A stretch of DNA of 45,483 bases from a virus (IMGVR_UViG_3300031999_000048:1-45483), one strand, 5' to 3'; shown: positions 28,131 through 35,585, numbered from the stretch's first letter. The notes: generated by a model from the letters alone, not told the origin. Numbers and translations are program-made.

Positions 28131-28976
28131 ATGAGAGTGATAGCGGTAGTAAACCAAAAAGGGGGCGTCGGCAAGACGACGACGGCGGTGACGCTGGCGC
28201 ATGGCCTGGCGCTGCTGGGGAAGCGGGTGTTGCTGGTGGACCTGGACGCGCAGGGGAATGTGGCGGATGCGCTGGGGATGGAGAAGGGGGATGGGGTGTA
28301 TCGGTGGTTAACGAATCCCACCCCCAGCCCCTCCCTTGGCAAGGGAGGGGAGCAGAACGGGGTGGTGCGGTTTTCGGGGCGGGGGGGGTTGTCGGTGTTG
28401 GTGGGGGATAAGCGGACGGTGGAGGCGAGAGAGATGCTGGCGGGCCAGGCGTTCCGGGAGATGGTGGTGAAGGACGGGCTGGAGCGCCTGGGCCTGCCGG
28501 GGTTCGAGGTGGCGATCCTGGACACGGCGCCGGGGGCGGACTTGCTGCAGGTGGCGGCGCTGATCGCGGCGACGGAGTTCATCGTACCGGTGTGCCTGGA
28601 CCACCTGGCGATGGTGGGGGTGGTGGACCTGCTGGCGACGGCGGCGAGTCTCGCTCGCGCGGGGGCGTCGGGGGCGCGGTTCCTGGGGGTGCTGCCGACG
28701 ATGTGGGAGCGGACGACGCGGGAGAGCCAGGCGCAGTTGGAGGAGATGACGGAGGAGTTCCGGGAGTGGGTGTGGCCGCCGATCCCGGTGGACGTGCGAT
28801 GTAAAGAGGCGGCGGCGCACGGGCGGACGCTGTGGGAGTGGGCGCCGGGGTGCCGGGCGCTGGATGGGGTTGAGCAGGGCGACATGCCGCGGATCGGGGG
28901 ATATCGGGCGGTGTTGAGGCGTCTCACGGAGAAGGCGGGCAGTTTGACCGCGGAGGCGCAGAGCACGCGGAGGTAA
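28131..28976 (+). CDS. parA: ParA-family partition ATPase
   Basis: The protein has 281 residues; GAGGGAGG precedes the ATG. The deviant Walker A KGGVGKTT (10-17), Walker A' LLVDLDAQGN (34-43) and Walker B EVAILDTAPG (about 126-135) are all present. It lacks the N-terminal HTH of type Ia ParA, so it is closer to type Ib or chromosomal Soj. A class A element is inserted in frame at about residues 62-75, after the switch region, and a class C element codes the C-terminal LTAEAQSTRR and stop. With the ribbon-helix-helix gene and direct repeats downstream it could form a plasmid-type segregation system for an extrachromosomal prophage. No ParB of the KorB/Spo0J type is present. Confidence 0.88.
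   Translation: MRVIAVVNQKGGVGKTTTAVTLAHGLALLGKRVLLVDLDAQGNVADALGMEKGDGVYRWLTNPTPSPSLGKGGEQNGVVRFSGRGGLSVLVGDKRTVEAREMLAGQAFREMVVKDGLERLGLPGFEVAILDTAPGADLLQVAALIAATEFIVPVCLDHLAMVGVVDLLATAASLARAGASGARFLGVLPTMWERTTRESQAQLEEMTEEFREWVWPPIPVDVRCKEAAAHGRTLWEWAPGCRALDGVEQGDMPRIGGYRAVLRRLTEKAGSLTAEAQSTRR
28314..28353 (+). repeat. Class A element inside parA
   Basis: GAATCCCACCCCCAGCCCCT then CCCTTGGCAAGGGAGGGGAG, read as NPTPSPSLGKGGE. Confidence 0.92.
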
Positions 28977-29000
28977 TTTGGGATTGCGGATTGCGGAGTG
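28943..29000 (+). repeat. Class C and class E elements at the parA 3' end
   Basis: TTGACCGCGGAGGCGCAGAG then CACGCGGAGGTAA (the stop of parA), followed by GGGATTGCGGATTGCGGAG. Confidence 0.88.
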
Positions 29001-29029
29001 GGCGGAGGCGAGGTTTTGGGGTGCGGCGC

Positions 29030-29405
29030 GGCGGTGGGGTTAGGCCGGGGCAAGTATGGCGGGGGTGAGGTTGTGGTCCGTCTTGTTCTGCATTGGCGTT
29101 GTGTCGTTTGGTCGGGTGGGCGAGACGTATTGCGCGGGAGAGCGGGGGCGGGGTAGGGGACTGATGGGTTCGGTAGGGGCTGTGTGCGGCAGCGTTGGTC
29201 TGGGTGGGGGCTTAGTGCAGGGGCGTAATGCTCAGCGGCGGCGGAGTAGCGTTCCGCTGGGTTCTGCGGGGGTAAGGCAACGCATAGTTTGGTCCGGCGG
29301 GAGTGGGGTAGCGGCCTGTCATGTTATGCCTGGGTTGAGTGCCGTTGCGCAGAGGTCGGTGCGGCTGCGGTGTGGGGTCGTTTGGTCTGGTGATGGGTGG
29401 GCGAA
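29030..29405. other. Candidate centromere: direct repeats spaced about 90 bases
   Basis: Non-coding G/T-rich region between ParA and the ribbon-helix-helix gene. (G)TTTGGTC or GTTGGTC followed by GG/TGG/CGG occurs at 29106, 29194, 29287 and 29380, with TTGGTC spaced 87, 94 and 93 bases. It shares GAGTAGCGTT, AGGCAACG, CAGCGTTGGT and GTATGGCGGGGGTG with 27113-27516. An open frame at 29056-29409 exists but looks non-coding. Confidence 0.45.
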
Positions 29406-29545
29406 GTAGGGAGTAGGGACGCAGAGCGGGAGTAGGAAGTAAGGAGTAGGAATCCCACCCCCTACCCCCTCCCCTGATACCCCGACCCCTGCCACAGACC
29501 AGGGCCGAGGCGGGTCGGGGCAGGCGGGAGGGGGAGGGAGAGGGG
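29406..29545 (+). repeat. Class D and class A elements
   Basis: AGTAGGGAGTAGGGAC and AGTAGGAAGTAAGGAGTAGG (class D), then a class A copy with the hairpins CCCTGCCACAGACCAGGG and CCCCGACC/GGTCGGGG. Confidence 0.88.
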
Positions 29546-29565
29546 GAGTTGAGTGAGGAGGGAAT

Positions 29566-29898
29566 ATGGGGCGGCAACGGGTGGGGTTGGATCCGGCGGT
29601 GGCGGCGGCGCTGGGGGATGGGGAGCGGCGATCGCGACGGCGGGGGATGACGGCAGGGGAACGGCGGTCGGCGAAGCGGCAGGAGGGACGGTCGAAGATG
29701 ACGCTGGATCTGCCGGCCGCGCTCATCGAGGAGTTGCGGCGCCTGGCGGGGGCGGAGGAGTGCAGCGAGAGCAGCCTGGCGGCGGCGCTGCTGGCGAGGG
29801 GGCTGGAGGCGTACGCGCGGGGAGAGGTGGGGCTGCGGAAGCGGCTGAGCCGGAGTCCGAGGTTCAGGTGGGTGGTGGAAGTAGGCAGTAAGGAGTAG
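29566..29898 (+). CDS. Ribbon-helix-helix DNA-binding protein (possible ParG/ParB-like partner)
   Basis: The protein has 110 residues; AGGAGGGAAT precedes the ATG. An Arg/Lys-rich disordered N-terminus (RRSRRRGMTAGERRSAKRQE) precedes an RHH core at about 45-90: strand KMTLDLP, helix AALIEELRRLAG, helix SESSLAAALLARGLEAY. An unstructured basic arm plus a small RHH domain is the architecture of type Ib centromere-binding proteins such as ParG. It lies downstream of parA and between two sets of direct repeats. The par role is inferred; a transcriptional regulator is the alternative. The C-terminal end derives from a class D element. Confidence 0.65.
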   Translation: MGRQRVGLDPAVAAALGDGERRSRRRGMTAGERRSAKRQEGRSKMTLDLPAALIEELRRLAGAEECSESSLAAALLARGLEAYARGEVGLRKRLSRSPRFRWVVEVGSKE

Positions 29899-29965
29899 GA
29901 AGTAAGGAGTAGGAAGTAGGAAGTAGGGAGCAGGAAGAATCACCACAAAGACACAAAGATACAGA
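29876..29965 (+). repeat. Class D element and ACCACAAAGACACAAAGATA repeat
   Basis: GTAAGGAGTAGGAAGTAAGG and further units, then the CACAAAGACACAAAG repeat, another element commonly seen in environmental bacterial genomes. Confidence 0.85.
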
Positions 29966-30002
29966 TGTCCACGATTTCTGCGGAGAGGGTTAAGGGGATG
30001 GC

Positions 30003-30096
30003 CTAGGCTGGCGTAAAGGCCAGCATAAGGGCCAGCGTTGGGGGAAGGGGATAGGCTGGCGTAAAGGCTGGCGTAAAGGCTGGCGCAACGGTCTGC
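30003..30096 (+). repeat. 12-base tandem iterons (GGCTGGCGTAAA)
   Basis: Units at 30006 (GGCTGGCGTAAA), 30018 (GGCCAGCATAAG), 30030 (GGCCAGCG, partial), 30054, 30066 (both exact), 30078 (GGCTGGCGCAAC) and 30090 (partial). The exact period and position just after the RHH gene suggest a protein-binding array. Confidence 0.75.
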
Positions 30097-30118
30097 AGGA
30101 TGGCGCAGGAGGTGAAAC

Positions 30119-30520
30119 GTGGGGATAGCCGGGGGGTTGGTCAGCCCCGCCCAGGGCGGGGTCACTGAGGCGGTTTTGGGCCAGCAGAGGGCCGCTGGGA
30201 AGGCTGCTCAGCGTGCCCCCGCCAAGGGCGGGGACTTCGTGGGGCAGAAGTGCCCAAAGTGCAAGCGGGAGTACATGCCGGAGGAGTTCGTGGGACAGAT
30301 GGGGCAGCGGGTGCGGGTGTGCCGGCGGTGCCGGGAGCAGGTGTGGCGGATAAAGGCGAGGAGGCGGACCGAACAGCCGGTGGAGATAGACCTGGACCTG
30401 GACGACGCGGGGCTGGGGGTGCGGTACGGGTGTGTGGCGCGGGAGCAGCGGGGGCTCGCGGTGCGCCTGGGGCGGGGGAATGGGTGCCGGCGGGGGGAGG
30501 TGGGGTGGGAGGTTGTGTGA
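30119..30520 (+). CDS. Zinc-ribbon protein upstream of the late promoter
   Basis: The GTG at 30119 is exactly 6 bases after AGGAGG, which decides the start. The protein has 133 residues. The N-terminal 40 are partly encoded by two GC palindromes (PAQGGV, PAKGGDF). The functional part has CPKC (about 45-48) and CRRC (about 69-72), a four-Cys zinc ribbon (GQKCPKCKREYMPEEF), and an acidic segment (EIDLDLDDAG). It sits directly before the late promoter and its early terminator, the position held by Q-type late antiterminators in lambdoid phages. A late-regulator role is a positional inference. No HNH residues are seen. Confidence 0.65.
   Translation: MGIAGGLVSPAQGGVTEAVLGQQRAAGKAAQRAPAKGGDFVGQKCPKCKREYMPEEFVGQMGQRVRVCRRCREQVWRIKARRRTEQPVEIDLDLDDAGLGVRYGCVAREQRGLAVRLGRGNGCRRGEVGWEVV
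30147..30242 (+). repeat. Two class G palindromes in the zinc-ribbon gene
   Basis: CCCCGCCCAGGGCGGGG (about 30147) and CCCCCGCCAAGGGCGGGG (about 30221), both read in frame. Confidence 0.8.
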
Positions 30521-30610
30521 GGTTCACCGCAGAGGCGCAGAGGACGCGGAGATTCATGTTGTCAACAGGGAGTCCGCATCAGCCGCAGAGCGTGCGGACT
30601 ACTCAGAGGC
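30521..30610 (+). repeat. Class C and class F elements
   Basis: Class C at 30522-30553. Class F at about 30570-30598: GTCCGCATCAGCCGCAGAGC then GTGCGGAC, an imperfect palindrome also found at about 36030-36056. Confidence 0.85.
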
Positions 30611-30620
30611 AGGGGGGCTA

Positions 30621-30649
30621 TTGAGCGAACCTGAATAACTGTGTATAGT
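30621..30649 (+). promoter_or_regulatory. Late promoter candidate
   Basis: TTGAGC (30621-30626), 17-base spacer, TATAGT (30644-30649), in a locally AT-rich stretch before the lysis/packaging genes. Confidence 0.65.
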
Positions 30650-30747
30650 TAAGATAGATGGTAGATATTGGCCGAAACGCATCGGCATCCGGGGATGGGA
30701 CGGGGATGGACACAAGGGGTAGCCCTGCCAGAGACCAGGGCTGAGGG

Positions 30748-30779
30748 GGGGGACGCGGCGGGGTCGTGTCCCCTTTTTT
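30748..30779 (+). terminator. Intrinsic terminator just after the late promoter
   Basis: Stem GGGGAC / GTCCCC (30749-30754, 30768-30773), then TTTTTTG. A larger alternative pairs GGACAC (30708) with GTGTCC (30766) around an AGCCCTG/CAGGGCT hairpin. It lies about 100 bases after the promoter and before the first late gene. Confidence 0.75.
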
Positions 30780-30805
30780 GTATTGCCCGGACCAGGTCGG
30801 GACGG

Positions 30806-30852
30806 GGGAATCCCACCCGTAGCCCCTCCCCGCTCTGCGTAAGGGAGGGGAA
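30806..30852 (+). repeat. Class A element
   Basis: GGAATCCCACCCGTAGCCCC, then TCCCCGCTCTGCG, then TAAGGGAGGGGAAGG. The purine-rich end merges into the ribosome site of the holin gene. Confidence 0.88.
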
Positions 30853-30871
30853 GGAAAAGAAGGAGAGGGAG

Positions 30872-31207
30872 ATGAGTTTCACGCAAGCGTTGGAGTACGC
30901 GAAGGGGCCGGGGATCGCGGTGATTGCCGGCCTGATCATTTCGATCCTGGTGGAGTATTGGCCGGCGTTCCAGGCGATGCCGGGTAAGAGCCGGGTGCTG
31001 GTTTACATCGTGCTGTGCCTGCTGGTGCCGTCGGCCGCGACGGCGCTGGGGATTGCCGTGGGCCTGGCTGGTGCGTGGGCGGACCTGGGGAACACCTGGT
31101 GGCCGGCCATTGCGGCCGGATTGACAGCGGCAGGGATCGGGACGCTGTTCCACGCGTGGGCGCCGGAGCCGAGGGCGGCGAAAGTGAACAACGCGCCGCC
31201 GGCGTGA
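30872..31207 (+). CDS. Putative holin with three transmembrane segments
   Basis: The protein has 111 residues and AGGAGAGGG precedes the ATG. Hydrophobic segments cover about 12-30 (PGIAVIAGLIISILVEYW), 40-65 (VLVYIVLCLLVPSAATALGI) and 75-95 (WPAIAAGLTAAGIGTLFHA). The C-terminus is short and basic. Size and topology fit a class I holin that times lysis by permeabilising the inner membrane. It heads the late operon together with the next membrane protein. No endolysin is adjacent; the glycosidase at 13870 is the nearest enzyme candidate. Confidence 0.6.
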   Translation: MSFTQALEYAKGPGIAVIAGLIISILVEYWPAFQAMPGKSRVLVYIVLCLLVPSAATALGIAVGLAGAWADLGNTWWPAIAAGLTAAGIGTLFHAWAPEPRAAKVNNAPPA

Positions 31208-31229
31208 GGCTGCGGCGTGACGGTGAAAC

Positions 31230-31526
31230 ATGGCAGACGACATCGCGGAACGGGTGGCGAAGCTGGAGCAGCGGTTCGAGGGTGTGCCGAGCTGCGCCCA
31301 GCTGGTGCGGGTGGAGGAACGGGCCGAGGCGGCGAAGGACGTCGCGGACAAGTTCATCTCACTGAGGACCTATCATAACGACATATTAGAACGGAGAGTG
31401 AGCGATTTGGAAAAGACCTGCGTGGCAATCAACGTGAAGCTGGCGCTCATCGGGATCGTGGGCATCGCCTCATTCGGCGGGGTGATTACGATGCTGATCA
31501 GGATGTTTGAGACGGCGGTGAAGTGA
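31230..31526 (+). CDS. Coiled-coil plus C-terminal membrane protein (XhlA-like)
   Basis: The protein has 98 residues. The N-terminal coiled coil (IAERVAKLEQRFEGV, then LVRVEERAEAAKDVADKFIS) is followed by a single hydrophobic segment at about 72-92 (VKLALIGIVGIASFGGVITM). This is the topology of the XhlA/haemolysin-type lysis accessory proteins, which act with a holin. It follows the holin by 22 bases. The assignment is based on topology and neighbourhood. Confidence 0.6.
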   Translation: MADDIAERVAKLEQRFEGVPSCAQLVRVEERAEAAKDVADKFISLRTYHNDILERRVSDLEKTCVAINVKLALIGIVGIASFGGVITMLIRMFETAVK

Positions 31527-31650
31527 GGGGAATCCCACTCTGAGGGCTGGGGCTCGGGCAACCCACCCGATCCCCCCGGGCCGCCCGCCCGGGCCTCAGC
31601 CTTCAGGGTAGGGATAGTTTCACCGCAGAGACGCAGAGGACGCAGAGGTT
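31527..31650 (+). repeat. Class A-like hairpin and class C element before terminase
   Basis: GGAATCCCACTC leads into a large stem (GGCTGGGGCTCGGG at 31545 with CCCGGGCCTCAGCC at 31588, two G-U pairs). Class C follows (TTTCACCGCAGAGACGCAGA then GGACGCAGAGG, 31619-31649). No gene. Confidence 0.85.
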
Positions 31651-33202
31651 GATAGGGACGGGCAACAAGCGGGAACTGGCGCGGCGGGAGTTGGCGCGGC
31701 GGGAGTTGGCGCGGCGACAGTTGATGGTGTTCACGTGCTACACGTTTCCGCAGTACGTGGTGGGGGGGGCGCACGCGCTGCTGGGGAGTTATCTGGAGCA
31801 GGTGGAGCGGTACGTGGCCAGCGGCGGCCAGGAGGGGATCGGGCGGCTGATGGTGTTCGAGCCGCCGCGACACGGGAAGTCGGAACTGGTGAGTGTGCGG
31901 TTTCCGGCGTGGTTCCTGGGACGGAATCCGGATATGCCGGTGATTGAGGCGAGTTGTACGGCGGAGTTGGCGGTGGGGTTCTCGCGGCGGGTGCGCAACC
32001 TGGTGCGGGATACGCCATTCCAGAACGTGTTCGGGGGACGGGCGGGGTTGCGACCGGAGGAGACGGTGCGGCTGGCGGAGGACACGCAGGCGGTAGAGGA
32101 GTGGGGGCTGGCCGGCCACCGAGGCGGACTGAAGGCGGCGGGCGTGGGGGGAGCGATCATCGGACGGGGGGCGAAGTTGGCGATCATCGATGACCCGTTC
32201 CGGGACCGGAAGGATGCGGAGTCGAAGGCGACGCGCGACGCGGTGGACGATTGGTACCGGTCGACGCTGTACACACGGGTGGAGGACGGCGGGGCAATCG
32301 TGTTGATGCACCAGCGGTGGCACGCGGACGACCTGGCGGGCCGGCTGCTGAGACGGATGGTGACGGACGAGGGGGCGGATCAGTGGGTGATCCTGTGCCT
32401 GCCGGCGGTGGCGGAGGAATGGGCCCGGACGGAGACGGTAGACCGGCGGGCGCTACAGGAAGGCTGGTGGAAGGGGCCGGACCCCTTGGGGCGGGCGCCG
32501 GGAGAGGTGTTGTGGGAGCGGAAGTACCCGGCGGCGGCGCTGGAGGGGATACGGGCGAATATTGGGGGGTACGAGTGGGACGCGTTGTATCAGCAGCGTC
32601 CGCGGCGGATGGAGGGGACGCTGATACGGGCGTATGAGATAAGGATTGTGGACGCGGTCGGCGACCCCGCCCAAGGCGGGGCACGCGCGGAAGGGGACGC
32701 GCGGGAGGTGAGGTATTGGGATCTGGCGGTGAGCGGGCGGGAGACGGCTGACTACATCTGCGGGGCGCGGGTGGGATATAGGGCGGCGGATGGACGGTAT
32801 CGGATCATGGACGTGCGGCGGATGCGGGGGCCGTGGGCGGATGCGCGGGGGGCGATGAAGGCGGTGATGCTGGCGGACGGGGCCGAGGTGCCGCAAGGGA
32901 TCGAGGTGGCCGGCCAGCAGGCGGGGTATTTCCAGGAGTTGCAACGGGACCCTGATCTGCAGGGGCGGGTGCTGGTGGCGGTGAATCCGCAGCAGGCGGG
33001 GAACAAGGAAGTGCGGGCGCAGGTGTGGGCGAGCCGGATTCCGGACGGGTTGATCGAGATGGTTGAGGCGGGGTGGAACGACGCATTTATCGCGGAGTGT
33101 CTGGCGTTTCCGCGCGGGCAGTACGACGACCAGGTGGACGGGGTGAGCGGGGCGTTTCAGATGCTGACGACGCGGATGGATGTGCAGTTAGGGTTCGCGT
33201 GA
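31649..33202 (+). CDS. terL: Terminase large subunit
   Basis: 517 residues from a TTG at 31649; the true start is uncertain and may lie further in. The N-terminus has a three-fold 15-base tandem repeat coding ELARR. ATPase: Walker A PPRHGKSE (about 72-79) and Walker B AKLAIIDDPFRD (about 175-186) with the coupling motif later (GGAIVLMHQRWH). RNase H-like nuclease from about 353 (VRYWDLAVSG, then YRIMDVRRMRG, then DQVDGVSGAFQML near the end). It packages DNA into the prohead through the portal encoded just downstream. A class G palindrome (about 32663-32688) adds GDPAQGGAR in frame between the two domains. The small subunit is not adjacent. Confidence 0.93.
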   Translation: MIGTGNKRELARRELARRELARRQLMVFTCYTFPQYVVGGAHALLGSYLEQVERYVASGGQEGIGRLMVFEPPRHGKSELVSVRFPAWFLGRNPDMPVIEASCTAELAVGFSRRVRNLVRDTPFQNVFGGRAGLRPEETVRLAEDTQAVEEWGLAGHRGGLKAAGVGGAIIGRGAKLAIIDDPFRDRKDAESKATRDAVDDWYRSTLYTRVEDGGAIVLMHQRWHADDLAGRLLRRMVTDEGADQWVILCLPAVAEEWARTETVDRRALQEGWWKGPDPLGRAPGEVLWERKYPAAALEGIRANIGGYEWDALYQQRPRRMEGTLIRAYEIRIVDAVGDPAQGGARAEGDAREVRYWDLAVSGRETADYICGARVGYRAADGRYRIMDVRRMRGPWADARGAMKAVMLADGAEVPQGIEVAGQQAGYFQELQRDPDLQGRVLVAVNPQQAGNKEVRAQVWASRIPDGLIEMVEAGWNDAFIAECLAFPRGQYDDQVDGVSGAFQMLTTRMDVQLGFA

Positions 33203-33207
33203 TTAAG

Positions 33208-33272
33208 CCGGCGAATGAATTCGCGGCTGGGGTGCCTCCGGCCGCGCGTCCACCTACGTGGACGCGGAGCAC
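33208..33272 (+). repeat. Class B variant element
   Basis: GCCGGCGAATGAATTCGCGG then GTCCACCTACGTGGAC: the same architecture as class B with compensatory changes in both stems, indicating that the hairpins are selected. Confidence 0.8.
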
Positions 33273-33280
33273 GATGAGCG

Positions 33281-34822
33281 ATGGCATTTTACGATAGGTT
33301 TGTGGACCGGACGATAGCCCGGTTGGGATATACGAAGAGTGCGATGGGGCCGGTGTTTGCGGGGGAGTCGCCGCTGGGGTCGTTCGGGGCGGATTACCTG
33401 GGGCCGGACGCCTCGGAGGAACAGCGGGAGCGGCTGGCGATCACGTCGGCGTGGGTGTACTCGGACATCCGGACGATCGCGAACGAGGCGAGCGCGGCGG
33501 ACGTGGACGTGTTCGAGGGGAAGAAGGAGATCGAGGATCACGCGTTCGAGACGCTGCTGGAGCATCCGAACCCGGACATGACGTCGTCGTGGATGCGGCA
33601 GTATACGCTGTGGTGGCTGCTGTTGCGGGGCGAGGCGTACTGGATGAAGGCGTACGACCGGTCGGGGGAGTTGCGGGAGTTGTGGCCACTGCCGAGCAGC
33701 CACATTCAGCCGATCCCGGACAAACAACGCTACATCAGCGGATACAAGTACACGCCGACGAATGGCCAGGAGGCGGTCGTCTTCCCGAAGGAGCAGATCG
33801 TCTTCTTCCGGCTGCCGAATCCGTTTGATTTCCACCGCGGGCTGTCGCCGCTGACGGCGTACCGGCTGGCGGTGGAGACGGACGTGGCGGCCGCCGAGTG
33901 GAATAAGAAGACGTTCAAGGACGACATGACGCTGCGGATGTTGATCAGCCTGCCGGCGGAGACGGGGCCGGCGACATACACGCAGTTGAAGGCGCAGTTG
34001 ATCGAGGAGTTGGTGGAGCGGAAACGGCGCTACGTGATCGCACGGGCGGGGGATATCAAGGCGACGCAGCTGAGCGTGGCGCAGAAGGATCTGGAGTTCC
34101 TGGCGGGGCGGGGGTTCACGCGGGAGGAGATCGACCGGGTGTTCGGGATCCCGGCGGGGTTCTGGGCGAAGGAAGCGACGAAAGCGAACTCGGACGCGGC
34201 GAAGGCGGTGCTGATCGAGCAGGCGGTGTGGCCGCTGCTGGTGTTGGTGGCGGAGACGCTGACGACGCAGATCCTGCAGGTGGACTTTTCGAAGGGGTTG
34301 CGGTGCGTGTTCGACGACATCCGGGAGACGGACCGGGGTGTGCTGGTGCAGGAGCGGCGGGTGTATTGGCAGGTTAAGACGGTGAATGAGGCGCGGGAGG
34401 AGTTGGGGCTGGAGGCGTTGGAGGACGAGGAGATCGGGGGGACGCTGGTGCCGCTGGCGGTGAAGGGGAATCCCACCCCCAACCCCTCCCTTGGTACCCC
34501 GACAGGGTCGGGGCAGGCGGGAGGGGGGGCCAGGCCGGGGCCGGCGCCGGATGGGACGCCGGAGTTTGCGCCGGAGTTGGTATCGGTGGAAGGTGCGGCG
34601 GCGGATGCGCAGAATGAGGCGCAGATGCGGCGGCAGTTGAAGACCTGGGAGGGGATCGCGCGGCGGCGGATAAGGGCAGGGGAGAGTGCGGGGTATGACT
34701 TCGAGAGCGAGGCGATTCCGGGGGAGTTGAAGGCGGTGATCCTGGAGGGACTGGGGAAGGCGGGGAATGAGGAGGAGGTGAAGGCTGCGTTTGCGGCCGG
34801 GTTTTGGTGGAATTATCCGTGA
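33281..34822 (+). CDS. Portal protein (HK97 type)
   Basis: The protein has 513 residues. The HK97-like portal pattern is clear: SAWVYSDIRTIANEASAADV near the N-terminus, HAFETLLEHPNPDMTSSWM, LLLRGEAYWMKAYDR, LPSSHIQPIPD, and the C-terminal core helices (LEFLAGRGFTREEIDRVFGI, then PAGFWAKEATKANSDAAKAV). It forms the dodecameric DNA channel and docks terminase. A class A element with inner CCCCGAC hairpin is inserted in frame at about residues 397-415 (GNPTPNPSLGTPTGSGQAGG) in the C-terminal region. Another element begins right after the stop. Confidence 0.92.
   Translation: MAFYDRFVDRTIARLGYTKSAMGPVFAGESPLGSFGADYLGPDASEEQRERLAITSAWVYSDIRTIANEASAADVDVFEGKKEIEDHAFETLLEHPNPDMTSSWMRQYTLWWLLLRGEAYWMKAYDRSGELRELWPLPSSHIQPIPDKQRYISGYKYTPTNGQEAVVFPKEQIVFFRLPNPFDFHRGLSPLTAYRLAVETDVAAAEWNKKTFKDDMTLRMLISLPAETGPATYTQLKAQLIEELVERKRRYVIARAGDIKATQLSVAQKDLEFLAGRGFTREEIDRVFGIPAGFWAKEATKANSDAAKAVLIEQAVWPLLVLVAETLTTQILQVDFSKGLRCVFDDIRETDRGVLVQERRVYWQVKTVNEAREELGLEALEDEEIGGTLVPLAVKGNPTPNPSLGTPTGSGQAGGGARPGPAPDGTPEFAPELVSVEGAAADAQNEAQMRRQLKTWEGIARRRIRAGESAGYDFESEAIPGELKAVILEGLGKAGNEEEVKAAFAAGFWWNYP
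34466..34530 (+). repeat. Class A element inside the portal gene
   Basis: GGAATCCCACCCCCAACCCC, then TTGGTACCCCGACAGGGTCG, then GGGCAGGCGGGAGGGGG, in frame. Confidence 0.92.
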
Positions 34823-34862
34823 ATCCCACCCCCTGCCCCCTCCCTTACTAAGGGAGGGGGAA
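34821..34862 (+). repeat. Class A element
   Basis: GAATCCCACCCCCTGCCCCC then TCCCTTACTAAGGGAGGGGG. It starts at the portal stop codon and fills the gap to the MuF-like gene. Confidence 0.9.
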
Positions 34863-34898
34863 ACGGGAACGAAGGCGGCGAAGGTGCCGAAGGAGAGG

Positions 34899-35543
34899 AT
34901 GGCACTGGAAGGGGCGGCGGTGAGGCGGCTGAGGAAGGCGTTGGGGGGGCAGTTTCAGCAGGTGATGGCGGATGTTCAGGCGGGGAAGTCGGTGGATGAG
35001 GTGGTGGCGGGGATCGTTGGATGGGAGGAACTACGGGCGGCGGTGGAGCGGACGTTGCTGGAGGCGGCAGACCTGGGGGTGGAGGCGGGCGCGGCACAGT
35101 TGACGATCGGGATCGATTGGACGCTGGCGAATATCGCGGCGCGGGAGTGGGCGCTGGGGCAGGCGGGGCGGATGTTACTGGAGATCGACGCGACGACGCG
35201 GCGGATGCTGCAGCAGGCGGTGGGGCGGTGGATCGAGAGCGGTGAGCCATTATCGGACCTTATACGGGATCTGAGCCCTATCTTCGGCCGGCGGCGGGCG
35301 GAGACGATCGCGGTGACGGAGACGACGCGGGCGTATGCACAGGCGAACCTGGAGGCGTGGGGGCAGGCGGGGATCGTAAAGCGGAAGCGCTGGCTGACGG
35401 CGCGGGACGAGGTGGTGTGCCCGGTGTGCGGGGAGTTGGACGGGGAGGACGTGTTGCTGGATTACGGGTTCTCGAACGGGCAGTTTGCGCCGCCGGCGCA
35501 CGTGAATTGCCGGTGCGCGCTGGCGCCGGTGGTGGAAGAGTAG
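34899..35543 (+). CDS. MuF-like / SPP1 gp7-type head morphogenesis protein
   Basis: 214 residues from the ATG at 34899 (AAGGAGAGG upstream; a GTG at 34884 is an alternative). Long N-terminal helices precede the signature C-terminal Mu-F motif: KRKRWLTARDEVVCPVCGEL (CPVC at about 174-177) and FAPPAHVNCRCALAPV (about 196-211), with His and Cys likely binding metal. Such minor head proteins are packaged with the portal and influence DNA ejection. Its place right after the portal is canonical. Confidence 0.88.
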   Translation: MALEGAAVRRLRKALGGQFQQVMADVQAGKSVDEVVAGIVGWEELRAAVERTLLEAADLGVEAGAAQLTIGIDWTLANIAAREWALGQAGRMLLEIDATTRRMLQQAVGRWIESGEPLSDLIRDLSPIFGRRRAETIAVTETTRAYAQANLEAWGQAGIVKRKRWLTARDEVVCPVCGELDGEDVLLDYGFSNGQFAPPAHVNCRCALAPVVEE

Positions 35544-35580
35544 GTTCACCGCAGAGGCGCAGAGGACGCAGAGGTTCACA
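35543..35580 (+). repeat. Class C element
   Basis: GTTCACCGCAGAGGCGCAGA then GGACGCAGAGG between the MuF-like stop and the gp10-like start. Confidence 0.92.
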
Positions 35581-35585
35581 AGTAG

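Noticed and set aside
29056-29409. Open frame of 117 codons
   Set aside because: Low-complexity Gly/Arg/Val translation of a G/T-rich repeat region. No ribosome site or domain pattern; the sequence shares words with the non-coding 27113-27516.
28131-29898. Classical ParB (KorB/Spo0J type) with parS
   Set aside because: No ParB-like HTH protein and no 16-base parS palindrome are visible. Only a small RHH candidate is present.
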